Below, one piece after another: positions 17,057 through 26,399 of a stretch of 64,000 nt of DNA (the stretch's first letter is position 1; the number at the start of each line of letters is the position of its first letter). The notes under the pieces were generated by a model, which was not told the origin of the DNA, made no database searches, and was given only the letters and a program-made list of their open reading frames with translations. The stretch spans positions 941,001 through 1,005,000 of the forward strand of contig NZ_CP083746.1 in the NCBI RefSeq assembly GCF_020151015.1, in the 5' to 3' direction. The translations under genes were made by a program, and so were the position numbers. Source of the stretch: Pseudomonas sp. p1(2021b) (GTDB taxonomy: Bacteria > Pseudomonadota > Gammaproteobacteria > Pseudomonadales > Pseudomonadaceae).

Positions 17057-18049
17057 TCAGCGCGTCTGACGACGCCAGCGCTCCAGCAATGGGCGCGCCA
17101 ACAGGCAGACGAACACCGGCCCGCCCGCGATCAAATAGAAGTAGTAGGTCACCGCGCGCCAGATCAGGATCGCTGCGGCGGCCGTCGAACTGCCCACCAG
17201 GGGCGCGAGCAGGCTGGCCGAGGTCAGTTCGGCTGCACCCGCTCCGCCGGGCAGCAGGCTGAACTGCCCTGCACTGAGCGAAAGGATCTGCACCAGGAAA
17301 CTGGGGATCCACGACAACTCCACGCCCAAACCTCGCAATACCAGGTACAGCACACTGTAGCGCAGGCTCCAGTGGGCGCAGGTCAGGGTGAAGACCAGGG
17401 CCAGGGTGCGCTTGGGCAGGCGCCAGGTATCCGTCAGGGCATGCACGAACCGCAGCAGCTTGCGCGCCCAGCGTCGCCGGCGCCGGCATGACATGCCCAA
17501 CCGATACAACAATCGCCCGTTGAAACGCATCACCGCGCGGCGATAGCGCAGCAGCGCGACGATCCCTGCCAGTGCCGAGCACAGCAGCAAGGCGCTGCCC
17601 AACAGCATGCTTTCCTGGGTGTGCCCCAGGCTGTGGAACAGGGCGTAGCCGGCAATGGCCAGCATGGCACAGAAGAAAAACACCAAGTCATTGAGCTGGT
17701 CCATGGCGAACACGGCGCCGCTGCGCGCCGGGCCGATACGCTCGCGGGCCAGCAACGCCATGAGCGTCAGCGGCCCGCCACTGCCGCCCGGGGTGGTGCA
17801 GATAGCGAATTCGGTGGCCATGATCACGCCCAGGCTGCGGACCCGGCCGAGCCTGGTGCCCTGCTGGCCGAGCAGTAGGCGCAGGCGCAGGGCATTGATC
17901 ATCCAGCACACCAGAATCATGCCCAGCAGTATCGCCATCAGCCCAGGGGCGAAGGATTTCAGGCGTGGCAGCAGGTCACCGCCGCCCAGCATGGCCGGGA
18001 CCAGCACTGCCACCAGCAGCGCCAGCCCCAGCCAGCCGAAGCGGCTCAT
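17057..18049 (-). CDS. Lysylphosphatidylglycerol synthase-type membrane protein (UPF0104)
   Basis: This 330-aa integral membrane protein has about eight hydrophobic segments and the UPF0104/LPG synthase transmembrane-region layout. Motifs include GSGGPLTLMALLARERIG and the C-terminal LLPGGAGAAELTSASLL. It lacks a soluble aminoacyl-transferase domain, so it more likely moves or matures a lipid or glycolipid. Its start overlaps the stop of the polysaccharide deacetylase gene by 4 bp, and it is the last gene of a three-gene unit. Confidence 0.75.
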   Translation of the reverse strand: MSRFGWLGLALLVAVLVPAMLGGGDLLPRLKSFAPGLMAILLGMILVCWMINALRLRLLLGQQGTRLGRVRSLGVIMATEFAICTTPGGSGGPLTLMALLARERIGPARSGAVFAMDQLNDLVFFFCAMLAIAGYALFHSLGHTQESMLLGSALLLCSALAGIVALLRYRRAVMRFNGRLLYRLGMSCRRRRRWARKLLRFVHALTDTWRLPKRTLALVFTLTCAHWSLRYSVLYLVLRGLGVELSWIPSFLVQILSLSAGQFSLLPGGAGAAELTSASLLAPLVGSSTAAAAILIWRAVTYYFYLIAGGPVFVCLLARPLLERWRRQTR

Positions 18050-18810
18050 GCGACAGCCTGGCGCGCCAACCAGGCAGACTTGGTCAGCGGTTGGCGGCCT
18101 TGCTCGAGCAATGTGTGCAAGGTGCGCAGCCAATAGTCACGGGAGGATCGATGGCGCATGTCCACCGGGTGCAGCCCCAGGCGCAGGGTGTCGGCTTCGC
18201 GCCAACGCCGGCATTGCCAATCGCAGACCATCCGTGACAGCCCACGGCGCCAGGCGCTGCGGGCGCTCCACACCAGGCCGGGGGCGTCGATGGCGGTGAA
18301 TTCCGGCAGTCGGTAGAGGTGCCGTGGTGTGCTGGTATAGCGCAGCGGTAGACGGCGCAGGGCCTGGCGCGTGCCTTCGCTCATCAGCCAGGCTGGGGCG
18401 ACGAAGCCGGCCACAGGCCAGGCATGGCGATGGAACACTTCCAGCCCGGCCTCCAGGCGCAGCAAGGCATCGGCTTCGTCCAGCCCATAGAACTCGCCTT
18501 CGTGGGTATAGACCCTGCGCATGAAGAACTCGCCGGGGCTGCGTGGTGCCGGAGCGTCGTCGGTGTGGAAGTAGCCATGCAGGGCCAGTTCGTCCCCCTG
18601 TGCCAGGCGTCGTTCGAGCAGCCGGCAGAAGGTCGGTGAGCGCGCCAACGCATTGCGGTGGTGAAAGTCCGGTACCACCAGCCAGGTCATGGGCACCCCA
18701 CCGAGCTGGTCCACGGCCTGGACGAAGGGCTGGTAGTCGGGCCAGGTCTCGGGCGCGACGTCGTGCAGCACCAGCATCAGGCTGCGTGGCGTGGCGGGCG
18801 CTTCAACCAT
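18046..18810 (-). CDS. Polysaccharide deacetylase-like protein (DUF2334)
   Basis: The 254-aa protein has the carbohydrate-esterase-4-like pattern of DUF2334: LVLHDVAPETW (metal D) and a second ELALHGYFHTDD site for metal-binding histidines, with VAGFVAPAWL further on. It likely removes N-acetyl or O-acetyl groups from a sugar polymer or glycolipid. It overlaps the upstream glycosyltransferase by 8 bp and the downstream membrane gene by 4 bp, indicating one operon. Confidence 0.75.
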   Translation of the reverse strand: MVEAPATPRSLMLVLHDVAPETWPDYQPFVQAVDQLGGVPMTWLVVPDFHHRNALARSPTFCRLLERRLAQGDELALHGYFHTDDAPAPRSPGEFFMRRVYTHEGEFYGLDEADALLRLEAGLEVFHRHAWPVAGFVAPAWLMSEGTRQALRRLPLRYTSTPRHLYRLPEFTAIDAPGLVWSARSAWRRGLSRMVCDWQCRRWREADTLRLGLHPVDMRHRSSRDYWLRTLHTLLEQGRQPLTKSAWLARQAVA

Positions 18811-19924
18811 GGGCACACACCTGCGGCTGATGGCCCAGCACGGCCTGGTAGTGGGCGAGCAAGCCATCGACCACCTTGTCCCAGGCGTAGTGCTGCTCCA
18901 CGTGGCGGCGGGCCTGGGCGCCGAGACGCCGCACGCCAGCTTCGAAGATTTCCCGCACCGCGGTGGCCATGGCCTGGCCGTCGTTGGGCGTGCACAGGCG
19001 CCCGCACTGGTCGGTGATGATCTCGCCGAAGGCACCGGCATGCACCGCTACCACCGGCGTGGCGCTGGCCATGGCCTCGAGGATGACCAGGCCGAAGGTT
19101 TCCTGGTCCCCGGCATGCACCAGCAGGTCAGCGCTGGCGAACAACCGGGCGACCTCCTGGGGCGGGCAGAAGTGGTCGATGACGCTGACATTGCCCGGTA
19201 CGTTGGCGGGCATGTTGGAGCCGACCAGCAGCAAGTGGTAGTGACGGCCCAGGCGGGTCATGCAGTCGAGCAGCACCGGCAGGTTCTTCTCCCGCGAGCC
19301 GCGGCCGGCGAACACCAGCAGGCGAGTGGTGTCGGGGATGCCGAGCTCGGCACGCAGGTGAGGGTCGCGGTGTTCGGGGTTGAAGGTGGCCAGGTCCACG
19401 CCCAGGCGTTGCACATGCACATCCTTGACCCCGAGCCGGCACAGTTTGTCGGCCATCACCTGGCTGGGCGCCAGGACCCGGTCGAAGTTGCCGTAGAGCT
19501 TGCTGACATAGGCCTCGACATTGGGCGTGAACCAATTGCCCATGCGGTTGCTGACCAGCAGCGGCAGGTCGGAGTGGTAGAAACCAATCACCGGGACGTC
19601 AAGCTTGCGTCGCGCCTCGAGGGCGGCCCAGGCGGTGAGGTAGGGGTCGCCGACTTCGATCAGGTCCGGCTGCAGGCGCCGCAGCACATTGCACCAGGGA
19701 GCCAGGCGTACCGGGAAACGGTAGCCGTTGCCGAAGGGCAAGGGCGGTGCCGGCACCTGGTAGATGCCGTTGGCATGGCTGGCGCTGGCGCCGGGGATCA
19801 AGAGGCTGTGACGCACGCCTGGCCTGGCGTCGAGTCGGCGATGTTTGGCATCAAGATAGGTACGTACGCCTCCGCTGGCCGGGGCGTAGAACATGGTGAT
19901 GTCAGCGATGTGCACGATCAGCAT
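18803..19924 (-). CDS. Glycosyltransferase family 4
   Basis: This 373-aa GT-B glycosyltransferase starts MLIVHIADITMFYAP. It has the GT4 C-terminal donor-site pattern: VFAGRGSREKNL, FASADLLVHAGDQETFG (EX7E-type region) and AMASATPVVAVHAG. The first ATG in the frame at 19978 is less likely because it adds 18 proline- and aspartate-rich residues. It is the first gene of the operon that continues with the deacetylase and the membrane protein. Confidence 0.8.
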   Translation of the reverse strand: MLIVHIADITMFYAPASGGVRTYLDAKHRRLDARPGVRHSLLIPGASASHANGIYQVPAPPLPFGNGYRFPVRLAPWCNVLRRLQPDLIEVGDPYLTAWAALEARRKLDVPVIGFYHSDLPLLVSNRMGNWFTPNVEAYVSKLYGNFDRVLAPSQVMADKLCRLGVKDVHVQRLGVDLATFNPEHRDPHLRAELGIPDTTRLLVFAGRGSREKNLPVLLDCMTRLGRHYHLLLVGSNMPANVPGNVSVIDHFCPPQEVARLFASADLLVHAGDQETFGLVILEAMASATPVVAVHAGAFGEIITDQCGRLCTPNDGQAMATAVREIFEAGVRRLGAQARRHVEQHYAWDKVVDGLLAHYQAVLGHQPQVCAHG

Positions 19925-20058
19925 CCCTCCGGGATCGTCTTCGGGTCTGTCATCTGGCGGTAATGGCCGTGATGACACGCCTAAAGGTTGACCTTCCTTA
20001 AGGATAGTTTGTTCGATCGGGGTTCGAGCCGGGCAGGGCAGGCGGGCGGGCGCCTTGA

Positions 20059-20205
20059 GTGCGGAGCGGCCTGGTGCCGCGAAAGGGGCGCAAAGCGCCC
20101 CGTGGGTCTCGAGCCGATCACCGACAGCGGTCGGGACCAGACTTGGGCTTGGGATCCTGGGGCTGCCTTGCAGCCCTTTCGCGGCACGAGGCCGCTCCTA
20201 CAGGA
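20059..20205. repeat. REP-type inverted pair between GT4 and chemoreceptor genes
   Basis: REP-like units flank a short spacer: GCGGAGCGGCCTGGTGCCGC at about 20061, and CTTTCGCGGCACGAGGCCGC ending near 20196, followed by TCCTACAG. Both show the P. putida REP core. They sit in the 294-bp gap (19925-20218) upstream of the GT gene and downstream of the chemoreceptor gene. Confidence 0.65.
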
Positions 20206-20218
20206 GGAGAGCGGTGAA

Positions 20219-22093
20219 TCAAATGCGGAAGCTGCCGACCAGGTGCTTGAGTCGGCTGGCCTGCTGCTCCAGGTCGGCACAGGCGCGCAGGGTGGCCTGC
20301 AGGTTCTCGACGCCTTCCTGGTTGAGCATGTTGATCTCGTTGATGTCCATGTTGATCGAGTCGACCACGGCGGTCTGTTCCTCGGTGGCAGTGGCCACCG
20401 ACTGGTTCATGCCGTCGATCTCGCCGATGCGCACGGTCACGCTGTCCAGGCGTTCGCCGGCCTGGTTGGCGATCTCCATGCTGTCCTGGCTGTGGCGCTG
20501 GCTCTGGCTCATGGTTTCCACCGATTCGCGGGCGCCTACTTGCAGTTCCTCGATCATGGCTTGCACCTGCTGGGCCGATTCCTGGGTGCGGTGGGCGAGG
20601 TTGCGTACTTCGTCGGCGACCACGGCGAAGCCACGGCCGGCTTCCCCGGCGCGGGCAGCTTCGATGGCGGCATTGAGTGCCAGCAGGTTGGTCTGCTGGG
20701 AGATGCTGGTGATCACCTCGAGGATCTGGCCGATGTTAACGGTCTTGTGATTGAGCGTCTCGATGTGCGCGCTGGAGGTCACGATCAGGTCCGAAAGACG
20801 GTTCATTGCCTCGATGTTGCGTTCCACCACTTGTTGGCCTTCCTCTGCCAGCAGCCGCGCGGAGGTCGCGTGCTGAGAGGCCTGGGCCGCATTGCCGGCG
20901 ATTTCCTGGGCGGCGGCGCCCAGTTCGTTGATGGCGGCGGCGACGCTGCTGGTGCGGTTGGACTGCTCGTCGGAGTTGGCCATCGACGAGTTGGAGGCGC
21001 TGATCACCCGCAGGGCTACTTCATTGACCTGCTCGGTGGCCGAGGATACTTCGCGGATCGAGCCATGGATGCGCTCCACGAAACGATTGAACGCCGTGCC
21101 GAGGATGCCGAACTCATCGTGCTGGTGGATCTGCAGGCGCTTGGTCAGGTCGCCTTCGCCCTCGGCGATGTCTTCCATGGCGCGGGTCATCGTATGCAGC
21201 GGTTGCATCAGCACACGGATCAGCAGGCCCAGCAAAGCGATGATGATGACCACCGCCACGAGGGTGGCGATGATTGCCGAGGTGCGGAAGGTGCTGAGCA
21301 TGGAGAAGGCTTTGTCCTTGTCCACCGACAGGCCGATGTACCAGTTGGCCGAAGGCAGGCCCTTGATCGGCGTGAAGGTCAGCAAGCGGGCCTGGCCATT
21401 GGCCTGGACCTCGGTCAGCTCGCCGGAGAGCGTCGGGGTGCCTTGGGGGAACAGGTCGGCCAGCGACTTCATCACCAGCTCCTTGTCCGGGTGCACCAGG
21501 ATCTTGCCCTGGTCGTTGACCAGGAAGGCATAGCCCATGCCGCCGAAGTTCAGCGAGTTGATGATCTCCACCAGACCATCGAGGGCCAGGTCGCCACCGA
21601 CCACGCCGACGCTGGCCGAAACCTTGCTGAGGATGCCGATGACCATCTTGTTGGTGGTCAGGTCGATGTAAGGCTCGGTCAGCATCGCGCCGCTGGCGTT
21701 CATGCCGTCCTTGTACCAGGGGCGCACTCGTGGGTCGTAGCCATCAGGCATCTTCGAGTCCGGGCGGACGCTGAAGCCGCCGTCCACCTTGCCCAGGTAG
21801 ACGGTGAGGAAACTCGACAGCAGGGCCGGTTGACCCATGAAAGTTTCGGCATTGGCGGGATTCTGTGCGATGTTCTGTGCCAGGTTCTCGACCAACTTGA
21901 TACGGCCGTCGAACAAGTTGCGAATATTGGTCGATGTCGACTCGCCCATTTCAGCCAGATAACTCTCCAGGTCGTCGCGAATCGCATTACGCTGGAGGTA
22001 ATCGTTATAGAGCGTGAACAGGCTGAAGGCGACTATCACGATCAATGAGGCCGCCAAGAGTATCTTGTGGCTGAAACGAAGGCTTTTGTTCAT
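20219..22093 (-). CDS. mcpG: Methyl-accepting chemotaxis protein, dCache amino-acid type (probable McpG)
   Basis: The 624-aa receptor has TM1 (11-30), a dCache periplasmic domain (about 35-265), TM2 (273-296), HAMP and the signalling hairpin [19 protein letters not shown]. The amino-acid motif residues are present: Y119, R124, W126, Y127, D144 and D168, spaced like those of PctA. This pattern binds amino acids or GABA. The mcpG name rests on my recollection that KT2440 McpG (GABA sensor) lies between purU and pit, as here. No CheR-tethering C-terminal pentapeptide is visible. Confidence 0.75.
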   Translation of the reverse strand: MNKSLRFSHKILLAASLIVIVAFSLFTLYNDYLQRNAIRDDLESYLAEMGESTSTNIRNLFDGRIKLVENLAQNIAQNPANAETFMGQPALLSSFLTVYLGKVDGGFSVRPDSKMPDGYDPRVRPWYKDGMNASGAMLTEPYIDLTTNKMVIGILSKVSASVGVVGGDLALDGLVEIINSLNFGGMGYAFLVNDQGKILVHPDKELVMKSLADLFPQGTPTLSGELTEVQANGQARLLTFTPIKGLPSANWYIGLSVDKDKAFSMLSTFRTSAIIATLVAVVIIIALLGLLIRVLMQPLHTMTRAMEDIAEGEGDLTKRLQIHQHDEFGILGTAFNRFVERIHGSIREVSSATEQVNEVALRVISASNSSMANSDEQSNRTSSVAAAINELGAAAQEIAGNAAQASQHATSARLLAEEGQQVVERNIEAMNRLSDLIVTSSAHIETLNHKTVNIGQILEVITSISQQTNLLALNAAIEAARAGEAGRGFAVVADEVRNLAHRTQESAQQVQAMIEELQVGARESVETMSQSQRHSQDSMEIANQAGERLDSVTVRIGEIDGMNQSVATATEEQTAVVDSINMDINEINMLNQEGVENLQATLRACADLEQQASRLKHLVGSFRI

Positions 22094-22260
22094 GGCGTGG
22101 TCCGCTAAGGTTTTTATCGGGTCGTTCGCACGAAGACAGCTTGAAAACAGTGCAACAATGCCCGCAGGTCCTTTTCGGGTTGTTCCTGTCTTTCGAGGTG
22201 AAACATCACCCAGGGGTATCGGCCGTAACGCGGCAAAGCTTGAATAGAGGATGAAAGAAG

Positions 22261-23736
22261 ATGTCGGATTCTTCGCAAATCGTTGTAGGGGCGGGCATGG
22301 ATGGCCAGCCCGTAGGCCAGGCCATGCGCCTGGCCAACCGCCACGGCTTGGTGGCCGGTGCCACGGGGACGGGCAAGACCGTGACCCTGCAGCACCTGGC
22401 CGAGGCCTTCAGCGACGCCGGCGTGGCGGTGTTCGCCGCCGACGTGAAGGGCGACCTGTGTGGCTTGGGGGCGGCGGGTGCGCCACAAGGCAAGGTGGCC
22501 GAGCGTATTGCCGGCATGCCCTGGCTGGGCCATAAACCCCAGGCCTACCCCGTCACCCTGTGGGATGTCGCCGGCCAGTCGGGCCACCCGTTGCGCACCA
22601 CCCTCAGCGAAATGGGGCCCTTGCTGCTGGGTAACCTGCTGGAGCTGACCGACAGCCAGCAGGCGGCGCTGTACGCGGCGTTCAAGGTGGCAGACCGCGA
22701 AGGGCTGCTGTTGCTCGACCTCAAGGACCTCAAGGCCCTGCTCGGGCACCTGAAGGACAACCCGCAACTGCTGGGTGACGATGCCGCGCTGATGACCACC
22801 GGCTCCACCCAGGCCTTGCTGCGCCGCCTCTCGACCCTGGAACAGCAGGGGGCCGAGGCATTGTTCGGCGAGCCGGCCTTGCAGTTGGAAGACCTGCTGC
22901 GCCAGGACGGTGATGGCCGCGGGCGCATCCACCTGCTCGATGCCAGCCGCCTGGTGCATGAAGCGCCCAAGGTATACGCGACCTTCCTGCTGTGGCTGCT
23001 GGCCGAATTGTTCGAACAGCTGCCCGAGCGTGGCGATGCCGACAAGCCGGTGCTGGCGTTGTTCTTCGACGAAGCCCATCTGCTGTTCAATGGCACGCCG
23101 AAAGCGCTGCAGGATCGTCTGGAACAGGTCGTGCGGCTGATCCGCTCCAAGGGCGTGGGCGTGTATTTCGTCACCCAGTCGCCGGGAGACCTACCGGATG
23201 CGGTATTGGCGCAGTTGGGCTTGCGTATCCAGCATGGGCTGCGCGCCTTTACCGCCAAGGAGCAGAAGTCGCTGCGGGCAGTGGCCGATGGCTTTCGGCC
23301 GAACCCGGCATTCGATGCGCTCAGCGTGCTCACTGAGCTAGGGATCGGCGAGGCGTTGGTGGGCACCTTGCAGGACAAGGGCACGCCGGAAATGGTCCAG
23401 CGGGTGCTGGTCGCCCCGCCGCAGTCGAGGATCGGCCCGTTGACTGAGGGCGAGCGTAGCGCCTTGATTGCGGGGTCACCTTTGGCTGGGCGCTATGACA
23501 AGCCGATCGACCGGGAGTCGGCCTATGAAATGCTCACGGCACGCAAGGGCGAGCCGGTGGAGCCGGCACCGCAGCCCCAGGCTGACGAGGAAAGCTTTGC
23601 CGACAAGGCCGGCGAGTTCCTGCAGAGTGCCGCGGGGCAGGCCATCAAGTCGGCGGTACGTCAGGCGGCCAATCAGCTCGGCCGGCAATTGGTGCGGGGC
23701 TTGATGGGGTCGTTGCTGGGGGGCAAGCGAAGGTAG
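22261..23736 (+). CDS. HerA-like ATPase (DUF853 family)
   Basis: The 491-aa P-loop ATPase has Walker A GATGTGKT at residues 33-40, a Walker B-type [12 protein letters not shown] near residue 262-273 and [19 protein letters not shown] with a sensor-like region. This is the DUF853/HerA-C family, related to DNA-translocating ATPases. The exact job is unknown. The C-terminus is a conserved DUF853 tail ([17 protein letters not shown]). It ends 66 bp before a bidirectional terminator. Confidence 0.82.
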   Translation: MSDSSQIVVGAGMDGQPVGQAMRLANRHGLVAGATGTGKTVTLQHLAEAFSDAGVAVFAADVKGDLCGLGAAGAPQGKVAERIAGMPWLGHKPQAYPVTLWDVAGQSGHPLRTTLSEMGPLLLGNLLELTDSQQAALYAAFKVADREGLLLLDLKDLKALLGHLKDNPQLLGDDAALMTTGSTQALLRRLSTLEQQGAEALFGEPALQLEDLLRQDGDGRGRIHLLDASRLVHEAPKVYATFLLWLLAELFEQLPERGDADKPVLALFFDEAHLLFNGTPKALQDRLEQVVRLIRSKGVGVYFVTQSPGDLPDAVLAQLGLRIQHGLRAFTAKEQKSLRAVADGFRPNPAFDALSVLTELGIGEALVGTLQDKGTPEMVQRVLVAPPQSRIGPLTEGERSALIAGSPLAGRYDKPIDRESAYEMLTARKGEPVEPAPQPQADEESFADKAGEFLQSAAGQAIKSAVRQAANQLGRQLVRGLMGSLLGGKRR

Positions 23737-23801
23737 CGAGCAGGGCCCTGTGGGGGCGGGCTTGTTCCGCGATGGCTGCGTCACGGATGTGAGCAGGAAC
23801 G

Positions 23802-23828
23802 AAAAAGGCGCCTCGAAGGGCGCCTTTT
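23802..23828. terminator. Bidirectional terminator between HerA-like gene and pit
   Basis: AAAAGGCGCC at 23803-23812 pairs with GGCGCCTTTT at 23819-23828 around a six-base loop. A- and T-runs on both sides let it serve the two convergent genes. Confidence 0.8.
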
Positions 23829-23846
23829 CCACTACAGCGGTATCGC

Positions 23847-25319
23847 TCAGCTGATCGCCTTGGAGGCCAGCCAGAACAGGCCGGCGGCCAGGCTCATCGA
23901 AGCTGGCAGGGTCAGTACCCAAGCCAGCAGGATGGTTTTCACCGTGCCGCCTTGCAGGCCGCTCTTGTTGGCGACCATGGTGCCTGCCACGCCCGACGAC
24001 AATACGTGGGTGGTCGACACCGGCAGGCTGAAGATATTGGCCATGCCAATGGCGCAGGCTGCGGTGATCTGGGCCGACATGCCCTGGGCGTAGGTCATGC
24101 CTTGCTTGCCGATCTTCTCGCCAACGGTCAGGACCACGCGCTTCCAGCCGACCATGGTGCCCAGGCCCAGGGCCAGGGCGACGGCCACGATCACCCAGAA
24201 CGGGGCGTATTCGGTGGTGGCGGTCAGGTCTTTGCGCAGTTTTTCCAAGTCAGCCTTTTCACGGCTTTCCAGGCCCGGCAGCTTGCCAACCTTTTTCGCG
24301 GTATCGTCCAGGCAGAGCAGGTAGCGACGCACTTCGACACGCTTCTCGGCGCTCAGGTCGCGGTAGTCGGTCACGCCCTTGAGCGACGATTGCAGGGCCG
24401 CGATGGTCGGCTCGGTCTGCTGTGGATTGCAGCTGAACTGCTCGGGCAGGTCGGTCGACTTGGCTTTGCCCAGCGCCAGGAACTCGCCCAGGGTGGCTGC
24501 GTTGCGCTCGTAGAACTGGCTCATGTGCAAGGTGGCGTCGCGGGTGCGCTCGATCTGGTAGGTGGTGCTGTTCAGGTCGAGGACGAACTTCGCCGGGACG
24601 ATGCCGATCAGCACCAGCATGATCAGGCCGATGCCTTTCTGGCCATCGTTGGAACCGTGCACGAAGCTCACGCCCATGGCAGAGATCACCAGTACCAGGC
24701 GGTTCCAGAAGGGCGGGTGCTTCTTGTCATCGAGCTTGCGACGCTGCTCGGGGGTCTTGTGCATCTTCGACAGCGGACGCCACCACTTCAGGCCGATCAG
24801 CACCAAGGCTGCGACGGCGAAGCCGGCCATCGGCGAGACCACCAGCGACAGGGCGATGTCGATCGCCTTCTGCCAGTTGACGCCATCGCCCAGCGGGATG
24901 TCGTTGAGCAGCGCGTTGGCCAGCCCCACGCCGAGGATCGAGCCGATCAGGGTGTGGGAGCTGGACGCCGGGATACCGAAGTACCAGGTGCCCAGGTTCC
25001 AGGTGATGGCCGCGGCCAGCAACGAGAAGACCATGGCCAGGCCGTGGCCGGTGTTCACATTGATCAGCAGCTCGACCGGCAGCAGGTGGACGATGGCATA
25101 GGCCACCCCGACACCGCCCAGCAGAACCCCGAGGAAGTTGAACACGCCGGAGAAGAACACGGCCAGGTGCGGCGGCATGGCTTTGGTATAGATGACAGTG
25201 GCTACCGCGTTGGCGGTGTCATGAAAGCCATTGATGAACTCGAATGCGAGCACGAAGGTCAGAGCGAGCAGCAAGCTCACCAGCACCCACGCATCCAGTC
25301 CGCTGAATAATTCGATCAT
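23847..25319 (-). CDS. pitA: Inorganic phosphate transporter, Pit family
   Basis: This 490-aa membrane protein has the PHO-4/Pit pattern: N-terminal FEFINGFHDTANAVATVIY and C-terminal SAQITAACAIGMANIFSLPVSTTHVLSS. It has about ten membrane segments and a large cytoplasmic loop near residues 200-380. Pit takes up metal-phosphate complexes by proton symport. The ATG at 25319 is chosen over an upstream frame that only adds basic residues. Confidence 0.92.
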   Translation of the reverse strand: MIELFSGLDAWVLVSLLLALTFVLAFEFINGFHDTANAVATVIYTKAMPPHLAVFFSGVFNFLGVLLGGVGVAYAIVHLLPVELLINVNTGHGLAMVFSLLAAAITWNLGTWYFGIPASSSHTLIGSILGVGLANALLNDIPLGDGVNWQKAIDIALSLVVSPMAGFAVAALVLIGLKWWRPLSKMHKTPEQRRKLDDKKHPPFWNRLVLVISAMGVSFVHGSNDGQKGIGLIMLVLIGIVPAKFVLDLNSTTYQIERTRDATLHMSQFYERNAATLGEFLALGKAKSTDLPEQFSCNPQQTEPTIAALQSSLKGVTDYRDLSAEKRVEVRRYLLCLDDTAKKVGKLPGLESREKADLEKLRKDLTATTEYAPFWVIVAVALALGLGTMVGWKRVVLTVGEKIGKQGMTYAQGMSAQITAACAIGMANIFSLPVSTTHVLSSGVAGTMVANKSGLQGGTVKTILLAWVLTLPASMSLAAGLFWLASKAIS

Positions 25320-25637
25320 GAAGGTTGTCTGGCGGTCATAGGGGGGCGCGATTATGCCAGAAAACCTTGGCAGTCGATGCCCCCGCGACGAACCGATGAC
25401 GACCCTGCCGACTGCCACGAAGCGCAACGCAAGGCGAGTCGCTGCAGGATTTCAGTGGCTAAAAGCAGCTAAATCCTGCGAAGCGAATGGAAAAATCGCA
25501 AATTCTGCACGCGCTGAATGATTCAAACGCTTGTATTAAATTTGTGTGATTCCGTTTCGTTCCTGGCTTTTCGGTAAAAAAGCCTACGCCGGCCTTGCCC
25601 AAGGGTGAGGCATGCACGGTGTCATGAGTGCGTTGGG
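25320..25637. other. Intergenic region without a gene
   Basis: This 318-bp gap lies between the pit start and the end of the small gene at 25638, both on the minus strand. It must hold the pit promoter. I see no REP, hairpin terminator or small ORF that I would call. It is somewhat A/T-rich near 25500-25580. Confidence 0.5.
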
Positions 25638-25844
25638 TCAGCCGTCTTCGCTGCGCAGTTCCTTTTCCATTTTTTCCAGTTCCTGGGCGAAGGCCTGGTC
25701 CTGGACCGTGGCACGCTTGCGCCAAGGTTTGCGCTCCGGTTCCGGTTGTGCGGCATAAGTGGTGACTTCACCACCATAAACATCCTTGTAACGTTCAGCC
25801 TGGCGCTCGAGTTCCGCGCGCAGTTCTTCTTTCGTCACAGTCAT
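25638..25844 (-). CDS. Small acidic-basic coiled-coil protein, conserved hypothetical
   Basis: This 68-aa protein starts MTVTKEELRAELERQAERYK and ends in FAQELEKMEKELRSEDG. It is highly charged and predicted mostly helical, with a central proline-rich stretch (QPEPERKPWRK). No domain is recognised. Its sequence looks like a real small gene rather than a shadow because its codon use and lack of overlap with another gene fit. Confidence 0.65.
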   Translation of the reverse strand: MTVTKEELRAELERQAERYKDVYGGEVTTYAAQPEPERKPWRKRATVQDQAFAQELEKMEKELRSEDG

Positions 25845-26216
25845 ACCCGAATAAAATTTGAAATTTTGCGCTGGCCTTCGTCATGCAAAGTTATGCATAC
25901 GGCTACGCCGCCAGTGCGAACAGGTTGTCGTAGCGACAATATTCAATACGGAACAGGGCACCTGGAAAGTGATTCAGGCCTTGGCCCTGCACGCGGCTTT
26001 GCTGGCGGGGAACTCGATGGAGGTGCCGGATGAGGGCCATGCCGAATGTCCGGGCCAGCGGGTTCGATTATAGCAACCAGCAAGTCGATGGCTACCTACT
26101 TTAGGCGACAACACCAAGCGCTGCACAATTCAAGCTCGGCGTGTTTCACAATTGCGTAGGCCTTGAAAGTTTGAGGCTCGAGGGTTTCGAAAGTTCTTAC
26201 AAAGAGCAACAAAAGG

Positions 26217-26244
26217 AAAAACGGCCTCGGGTTAGCGAGGCCGT
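26217..26244 (-). terminator. Orphan rho-independent terminator on the minus strand
   Basis: ACGGCCTCG (26221-26229) and CGAGGCCGT (26236-26244) form a 9-bp stem with a six-base loop. On the minus strand it is followed by TTTTCCTTTT. No minus-strand gene ends here; the nearest minus-strand gene starts at 25844, downstream. Confidence 0.7.
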
Positions 26245-26306
26245 TGCCTGGGGACTTCTACGGTGGGTACCTGACCAGTCTCTCCAAAGAAGCCACATGT
26301 GGCAGG
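26217..26306 (-). ncRNA. Candidate small RNA antisense to the pcaR leader region
   Basis: A promoter-like pair on the minus strand (TTGACC at 26333-26338 and TATACC at 26312-26317, spacing 15) lies just beside the PcaR boxes. A transcript starting near 26306 would be about 90 nt and would end at the terminator at 26217-26244. It would carry a 5' GCCACATGTGGC hairpin. The spacing is one or two bases shorter than ideal, and no RNA family is recognised. Confidence 0.35.
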
Positions 26307-26338
26307 AGAAAGGTATAAGCAAACGTGTCAGCGGTCAA

Positions 26339-26372
26339 TTGCGATTATCGGCCGTTGGTTCGATAATCGCAC
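26339..26372. promoter_or_regulatory. PcaR boxes in the pcaR promoter
   Basis: GTTCGATAATCGCAC at 26358-26372 matches the published PcaR box exactly, as I recall it. An imperfect inverted copy (12 of 15 bases) lies at 26339-26353. The exact box lies 27 bp upstream of the pcaR start, which fits autoregulation. Confidence 0.75.
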
Positions 26373-26399
26373 AAAGCGAGCGATTTTTTTGAGGTAGCC

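Larger units (their letters stand above)
25845..26399. other. Long intergenic region before pcaR with regulatory signals
   Basis: This 555-bp stretch has no protein gene I would call. It holds the promoter and PcaR boxes (26339-26372), an orphan minus-strand terminator (26217-26244) and a palindrome GCCACATGTGGC at 26292-26303. These could belong to a small RNA. Short upstream frames have no supporting features. Confidence 0.55.

Noticed and set aside
15963..17582. Long minus-strand open frame overlapping purU
   Set aside because: It is an antisense shadow; purU shows complete ACT and formyltransferase motifs.
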